Of a stretch of 64,000 nucleotides of DNA, positions 57,692 through 64,000 are shown piece by piece. The stretch lies in NCBI GenBank assembly GCA_037976565.1, contig CP137680.1, positions 14,806,325 through 14,870,324 of the forward strand, in the 5' to 3' direction. The stretch comes from Mesocentrotus franciscanus (lineage: Eukaryota > Echinodermata > Echinoidea > Camarodonta > Strongylocentrotidae). The notes under the pieces are model-generated. The model was given only the letters and a program-made list of their open reading frames with translations, did not search any database and was not told the origin of the DNA. The first letter of the stretch is position 1; every line of letters starts with the position of its first letter. Both the position numbers and the translations under genes were made by a program.

Positions 57692-59516
57692 CCCGCACAG
57701 AGTGAGAGTTTGAGTTTTTCTTTGAAAGTTTGATGGTGAGTACAGCTGTAATTACGTTAAAATCTCGTAAATTGAATAATATTTATAATCATATCTGCTG
57801 ATAGTATGAATCTGCGGTTTGTCTGTGCATCATGAAGTGGTTTAAAATTGTTATATGTGATGAATTTAGGAATAATCTACACTCGAACTTTTGATTCGTT
57901 TTTATCGTCGTGAGTAATATTTCAGCTCGATTGCCATCGTCACCCAGGCCCAAACTTTCGGGCGGGACTATCTCTGAAAATTAGATACGAGTACTAGATC
58001 ACTTCACTGCATCAATGATCCAAGCTTTTTGTTACTTTTACAGTTTTAGGTCCAACTGTTGATTAACTATTTCATATTTGGGTCAGAAGAATAGCTAACA
58101 CTCAAAAATTTGGACCAGATTAGACTTAGAGTTAGCTTCAGGCCTTAAATTTCAATATTTTTAGGGCAAGGCCACTTTTCTGTAGTGTAGGGCACATTCT
58201 TATATTACAGCACAAATAGGAAGAATTGGAAAGGGCACAAAAATCTCCAAGGCCAATGAGAGGGCATTGAGGCCAGTCACAGGGGCATCAAGGCCATGGC
58301 CTTGGTGGCCTTGGATTAATTTAAGCCCTGTAGCTTACTTAGAGACCTACATACTTCCTGATAGTACACTGCACTACAGAGTACAGTGCAGTAAATTTTC
58401 TGTTCACTTTTTCCTCTCTCATAAAGCTCAATTAGGAAGATGACGTAAAAGAGACAATCTAACTTGGGTCTAACGTTAGATTTAACTAGTACGTGTAGCG
58501 TGGTCTTAAAGTTAAACACACACACAGCATAGAAACAGGTCTTTACTCTTCATCTATGAAAGTCCCAGGCTCAACTCGGCTTGTCAGTACGTGCTAGGGA
58601 GTTGAAAAGTTGGGCTCGAACGGTTAGGGCATTTTAGTTTTAAAATCTACATTCCAGGTTGTGTCGACACTTATAATTATACAGGGTGTACTAGGTTAGG
58701 CCAACTTTCATTTTGTTATCTAAGACTATACTAAGTTAGATGTACCCGTCTACTATCTAGACTTGATTTTAATTTAGGAATGGGTCTAACTTGACTAATT
58801 ATACTAAGGCTTTCTTGGGTCATGACATGGCGAGTTCAACTTGGGGCAAGCAGATTCATGAAATAGTACTGCAAGAATGTGAATGTTTGTTCTTGATTTT
58901 AAAGAGTAAATAATTCAGTGAATCAGTGATTACTAGCAACTGAATGGGGAAGGGTGCCTACATAAAAGGAGCCTCCGTTTTTTTTAATTTTAAATGTGAA
59001 TTATGATTGATACTATAAACTATAAGGAATGTAAGATCAATTATCAATGGAGTAGATCTATAACTTTTCCATGATCATGATGTATGAACCTTTTTCTTTT
59101 TGTTTCAGGATGATGCTCTTCTTCAGTAAAATAAATGATGAAGGCAATTAATTTCCCTGAGAATTGAGACAAATTCAGATAGGAAGAGAACTACTGACCT
59201 GCTGAGGTTTTGACAGGTAGGCTGTATGAATAAGTCGTTTGTATGTCCATACAGCTAATTACCGGTAGGTGCTTTGAGGATGTCATTAGTTCTTTCACAT
59301 TTACCTATCAATGATTTCATATCAATGTGCATGCATGTCCACTTTAATCACAATGTACATGCAAGACCTTTTTAATGTTTAACAACAGAGATAATGTACA
59401 TGTAGGTACCAATGTGCTTACTTTGATTCTTTTCTCTTTTCATTCAACAGACATACATGTATGGACTATAAAGTTCTACTTAGCCTCTGGAGCTGCGACT
59501 GGGGATCAAAACCTTG
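57692..59516 (+). ncRNA. Putative spliced non-coding or 5'-UTR exons
   Basis: Possible exon 1 ends at 57735 (GTGAGT donor). Exon 2 at 59109-59216 has a strong T-rich acceptor (TTTTTGTTTCAG) and donor GTAGGC. Exon 3 starts at 59451 after TTTTCATTCAACAG and may end at 59516. None has a long open frame, so these would be a non-coding RNA or the 5' UTR of a gene beyond the window. This rests on splice-site appearance only. Confidence 0.25.
58139..58330. mobile_element. 192-bp TIR element with TAGCTT flanks
   Basis: CAGGCCTTAAATT at the left and AATTTAAGCCCTG at the right are inverted repeats; TAGCTT stands directly outside both ends (58133-58138, 58331-58336). CAGG-type ends suggest hAT, though only 6 bp of the duplication are exact. 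Confidence 0.65.
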
Positions 59517-59574
59517 GTATTATTATCCTCTTCTGTTGTTAGCCTATGGAGGTTGCAGACCAGAGGCGGCCCTC

Positions 59575-60225
59575 CCGGGGGGGGGGGTGGAGCACAATTT
59601 CAAGTACCGTAAAAAAAAGCCCCCTTTTACATAGGAAAAGTGCCCCTTTAACTTTGACATGTTCCCATTTTCCTTTACAATAAGTGTCCATTTTCCATTC
59701 TCGTAAGTGCCCTTTTTAATCTCTAGTAAGGTCCCCTTTTCAACTACGAGAATTGCCCCTTTTCACTATTGATAATTACCCCCTTCACCTCTGATAATTG
59801 CCCTATTCAAATCTGAGAGGTGCCAATTTTTATTTTTATTTGTATGTTTTATTAAATCAGAACTATTATCAAAATATTCAATAATGATTGGTACACAACA
59901 AAAATATATATATAAATTTTTTTTTTAAATTAAAAAATTGTTAAGAAATAGAAGATATATTTAAATCAATAACATATTATAGTGCACAATACAAAGCCAC
60001 CAATCTGAGAGATACTTGTTTTACTTTGACAAGTGCCCCTTCCCCTCCTGATATTAAAGTGCTCTTTTCATCTGTGACGAGTGTCCCCTTTTCACCTCTA
60101 ATAACTGCCCCTTTTATTTGACACGAACCCCTTTTCTTTTCTAATAAATGCTCTTTTTCCTTACAAGTGCCCCTTCCCCTTCTCATAATTACCCCTTTTC
60201 ATCTCTGATAAGTGCCCGTTCGGTT
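59575..60225. repeat. ~27-bp minisatellite (TGCCCCTTTTCACCTCTGA), interrupted
   Basis: About seven or eight decayed copies from 59625 to 59825, then an AT-rich 170-bp break, then about seven more copies at 60000-60225. The minus-strand frame at 59977-60186 gives repeated GTLV/ALV peptides purely from the repeat. A poly(G) run lies at 59578-59588. Confidence 0.8.
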
Positions 60226-61310
60226 TACTACATGTACAGTATATTAGTTTGTTGTAATAAATGAATAAATTAAACATGTTTATTATCTTATATACAATAT
60301 TGCCTTCATATATTTTAATTTTTAGTGTGCATATGGTTGGATGAATTGAATTATATGTGGAAAAAATCTGGAAAGAGAACGTGAGAGTTCAGAGAGAAAG
60401 AGAGAGAGAGAGCAAAAGAGAAGGGGAAGGAAATGAGAGAGAACTATTTAATGGTGAGAGATGTTGATGTGAAAATGAGAAATTTATAGTGAGAGAGAGA
60501 AAAAAAAAAGATGGAGAAAGGGAGGAAGAGTGAAAACAGTTGCCAATATAATTTTCATATGTATTATAAACAGTTGGAGCATGTGGGGGGGGGGGGGTGA
60601 TACCACCATCAAATCCTCTGTTCCCTGTTTCATGTAAATTGCCCCGCTCCTCCAACTGCAAGGGTTTGGAAGAGCTGATAAAATGACACTTGTTTGGGTT
60701 CTCAAAAAGTGGGAGGAGTCAAATTAAGTTTATAGTTAGCAGAACACACCCTGCTCCCCCCTTCCCTCCATTTTTTACAGTACTATAATTATATAACTGA
60801 GAAAAAGTACTATATAACCGAGAAAAATTAATTTCAAATTTAACGTCGAAGGTTCCCATTTGTGTTCAACAACAACAAAAAAGACTTGAATTTGCCTACA
60901 GAAAATATAACCTGGTTCTGTCCCTAATACCCCCACCCCTTTCTATTTTTTCCTTTTCTTTTTGTTTTGCTTTTAAAATTTTGGGCCACCATGGACTGAT
61001 TATACAGATAACATCTGATTAAGTGATTATATCAATCTTTTCAAAGATTACTTCGTAGACACCACTACTTTATATGTCTATGCACCACAGACAGCAACTC
61101 TTCACATAATCAGCAATTATGACATTTTAAAATTGTTTTTATTGGATAAGGCCATATTGCCATGTCACTTTGTGGACCTAGCTAGTATTCTGAAGAAACT
61201 ATTGATACGTGTTTTTTTCTTTTCCAATTGACAAAATTTTGTTGTTGTTGACCAAGTATGAATCAATTTTTTTCCCAAGAGTAGAAAACGAATACGTAGG
61301 ATATCTGATA
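60226..61310. other. Intergenic with simple repeats
   Basis: GA-rich runs near 60390-60420 and 60490-60510 and a poly(G) run near 60586-60598. No gene recognised. Confidence 0.4.
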
Positions 61311-61311
61311 A

Positions 61312-61685
61312 GGGCAGCGTTATTATAAAGATTTACGATTAAGCATAAGTTTAAATAAAGCGTAACTTTGAAAAATCAAGCGTATCTCATCAAATTAAGC
61401 GTAACTTTACGCTTCATTGAAAATCCATCTTATAAAGAAAGTTACGCTTTATATCAAACATATCTTTTTAATCCATAAACATTAATAAAAAATTAAGCAT
61501 AAAGTTACGATCGAAGATGGCAGCCATACTGCTACACCTGCAGGAAGAGGCTGGTAGGCGACCACGGAGGAAAGAATCTTCCAAGACCGAGTAGACCCAT
61601 TGGATAGGCCCTGACAATGAAATCTGGAGAAAACACAGATTCACAAGGGCTGGTCTACTCGGTCTCTTGGATCAAATAATGAAAT
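61312..61685 (+). pseudogene. Harbinger transposon 5' remnant with broken transposase start
   Basis: GGGCAGCGTTATTATAAAGA at 61312 resembles a Harbinger-type terminal repeat, followed by AAGCGTAA motifs. An ATG at 61517 opens MAAILLHLQEEAGRRPRRKE, hits TAG after KTE, and continues in frame to DNEIWRKHRFTRAGLLGLLD, which resembles the start of HARBI1-like nucleases (D..E...RYRFTR.GI..L.D). The rest of the transposase and the right end were not found. Confidence 0.5.
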
Positions 61686-62110
61686 AATGGAAGTTATTAT
61701 AAAAGTATGTTTTTCTCTATTGTTATGATAATTGAAAAAAACCCTGTTAATTAGATTATATTACTTGTAGCTTCAACTTCTTGACATTAATATGCATGTG
61801 GGCACAAATAGCAGTAAGTGATATCTACGGTACATTTAAGGTAGCTCCTTGAGCTGCGGTAAATGATCTTATTGTATATGCCACTTGCTGGTTTTCCATA
61901 GACCTGTGCACAAATGTGTTCAAATAATGCTATTAAAAAAATTGCAATAGGCTGGTGTACAAATTGAATATATTCTGCCATTCTTTTCACTAAACTTCAC
62001 ATTATTCAATATCTGTGTCATTCAAACATCAATCAAACAATACAGGAAACATTCCCTGATGTCATTAAGTTTACATCAATCTATCTTGCTTCTCTTCTTA
62101 TAAACAAGCC
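61686..62110. other. Intergenic, nothing recognised
   Basis: No supported feature. Confidence 0.4.
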
Positions 62111-62149
62111 ATCTTCATTGGAATTCACATCTTGAATTCCAATGAAGAT
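62111..62149. repeat. Perfect 16-bp hairpin
   Basis: ATCTTCATTGGAATTC, a 7-nt loop, then GAATTCCAATGAAGAT. Both arms match fully. Too short for a usual microRNA precursor. Confidence 0.75.
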
Positions 62150-62317
62150 AGACACCTCTCTTGCAATGTACATGGAAATATCCATCCACTGATCTCCGCA
62201 CGAAGTACCCTCAAATTTTACCCACAGAAAGCTCACACTGACCCGTAACCAAAACCACCCTGAAATGATGACAATATTAAAAGATCAATTCATTACTAAT
62301 CAAGTGTGGATTTTAAT

Positions 62318-62650
62318 TCATTTGATCCCTTGATTGTCTGGGTTTACATAAACAGGGAGGGGGCAGCTTGTGGCATGGAACCATAAGGGCCAGTGAGGTT
62401 CTTTTGGGACATAATTGAAACCTACCCAAATACCAGTCATATAAATCAATGCTTCACCGAGAGTTTGTTGCGTTTTCTCAATCATGACTTGTTGAGTTTT
62501 GTGCAGAAGTGCTACAATCCATTGATTATGTGTATTGCGAGTAGTCCAAATCTGGAGGGTCACAAACTCCTTCTCTACCTCCACTGTCACGTCTTGATTC
62601 CTGTAGAGCCTTGTGATTTGAGATGAACGACTGTTTCTCTTCAGCAACTA
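62318..62650. other. Region open on both strands, unassigned
   Basis: A 109-codon frame on the minus strand and a 77-codon frame on the plus strand overlap here. Neither shows a motif I know. It could be a remnant of the Harbinger element's second gene, but I cannot support that from sequence. Confidence 0.2.
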
Positions 62651-64000
62651 CTACAGACGAGTCCACTTGCATCTTTGTAACCAATTCCGATAAGCCGGCT
62701 GTTCATGAATAAAATGTTAATTGAAAGAAGAAGAAAAAAATCCAATATTGTACAAGCACTTTAAGATCTAAAGCTGACATCACAAGTATTTATTTTTTTC
62801 TTTTTCTACTTGTTGTTGTTTTTCTTCTTCTAGTAATCTTCAAAGGGCTATTAGTTTTATATAAATTCACTGTTTGCTCGACAGGAGTACATTTCTTATT
62901 TTTCATGCTTATTAGCCCAACGACAGATCCCAGATTAAAATATTACTTCTCATTATGGTCTGAAATGAAATACCATATTGCCAAACATGCATTTTATTAC
63001 TAATATACTACATGTCTGAGTAAAAGATCTAATCAAACATTCAGACCATTGTTTTAAAAATAGCATTCATAGAAATGGCATAGAATTTACTCCAAATAAA
63101 TTTGACATCATTAAACTTTAAGCTGTGAAAACCTCATTTTGATTTGAGTGTAACTTTTGAGTTATTAACAACCAAAAGTTTCCAGTGATTTGTTTTTGTT
63201 TTTATTTTACTTTTAGTACACAAACATATTTTTCTTTATCACACTTGCAGGTTCTGGGATATCTATCTCCAGGACAACAGGATATAGTCATATAAGATAA
63301 TTAGATCTTGTACTGCTAGGCTACCCCCTCTCCCCTCTATTATAGGAGTATGAAAAAGAATACTTAATAATTTTATGTAGCCTTTCTTAATCACTAATCC
63401 AAATTTTGAACTTGGGTTAATGTTGTTTAAAGAATATATTGTGAAAGTGAGATGGATTGCAGGTGGCAAGGGTGTGTTGGTTGAGAATTGCAGGTTAAAA
63501 TTCATGCTCTACTATGAGCCAACTTACTTCACACACTTGCAGCAGGGTAAGGTTTTGCAGAAATTTTAGAACTAAAATATCAACTTTGTAAAATACCAGT
63601 ATGTATAAAGGAATTTAGGATAACCTGACTTTGGGTCTGCCAATGTTTAAAACAAGCTTCATTTCATCATGATATAGGGTTATATTGCTCAAGTTGCAAT
63701 AGGGTTTTAGATTAGCTTTAGGGTTAATATTATGTTTAGCTATCGATCCAGGATTAAGGTTAAAAATTCATTTTGTGTTACAACATAACCACTAAACAAT
63801 AGAGCATGTCGTAAAAATCAGGTACTGGTTCTAATTGGTAAAACAGTGTTACATGTTTCACAAACTGGGGTCAGCATATTTTTAGTTTACTAAAGCTATT
63901 GTAAACAAGTCAACACAAAGCGTAGCATCCTCGCAGGGTACAAATGGCCTATATACGTCGGAACAAGTTACCTCCATTAGACTACCGGTATACTACTATA
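62651..64000. other. End of window, nothing recognised
   Basis: AT-rich. A T-rich tract and acceptor-like CTTGCAG near 63245-63251 could precede an exon, but no coding or donor pattern supports one. Confidence 0.35.

Overview
This is a 64-kb stretch of animal (eukaryotic) genomic DNA, AT-rich, with split genes, GT-AG introns and very many short non-autonomous transposons. The two protein genes are metazoan. The repeats (TTAA-flanked fold-back elements, tRNA-derived SINEs with a (AAT)n tail, LINEs ending in short tandem tails such as (ATTGTC)n, frequent AGGCCTA motifs) suit an invertebrate deuterostome, most likely an echinoderm such as a sea urchin. The species cannot be read from the sequence alone.

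Genes. The last three coding exons of a CCDC134 orthologue lie on the + strand (664-4197); its 5' exons are outside the window, and the protein ends in KKEL, a KDEL-like ER-retention tail. A complete four-exon gene of the SLC16 (monocarboxylate transporter-like) family lies on the + strand (18714-29401, 547 residues, 12 predicted membrane segments). No other complete protein gene could be supported. A possible non-coding or 5'-UTR spliced transcript starts near a CRE site at 57684, and a broken Harbinger transposase start lies near 61517.

Mobile DNA. 14.27-17.05 kb is a TIR element with TA flanks into which a decayed LINE has inserted. 21.1-22.3 kb is a hAT-type element with an exact 8-bp target duplication, filled by a ~105-bp minisatellite. 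24.15-24.88 kb is a Harbinger-type element (TTA duplication) carrying a piggyBac-like TTAA MITE. 26.04-26.65 kb is a tRNA-derived SINE split by a 294-bp MITE. Several TTAA-flanked families recur (1.6, 13.0, 24.35, 30.5, 35.8, 50.7 and 53.1 kb).

The dominant structure is a head-to-tail triplication of a ~6.72-kb unit (30963-51126). Units start at 30963, 37689 and 44419. The copies are nearly identical, differing mainly at homopolymer runs. The left breakpoint lies inside one MITE and the right one inside another, with TGAT microhomology at the joins. Each unit carries a ~300-bp polypurine tract, a cluster of GATATC palindromes, a strong hairpin element, a 157-bp tandem pair, a fold-back element and a LINE reverse-transcriptase fragment, but no recognisable intact gene.

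Two arrays stand out because each repeat is itself a palindrome. One is at 56640-57380, with at least eleven exact copies of ATTATTTATAAATAAT about 31 bp apart. The other is a GATATC-centred family at 24.9 kb and inside each 6.7-kb unit, in which the arm sequence changes between copies while the palindrome is kept. I found no CRISPR array, operon, rRNA or intact tRNA gene.
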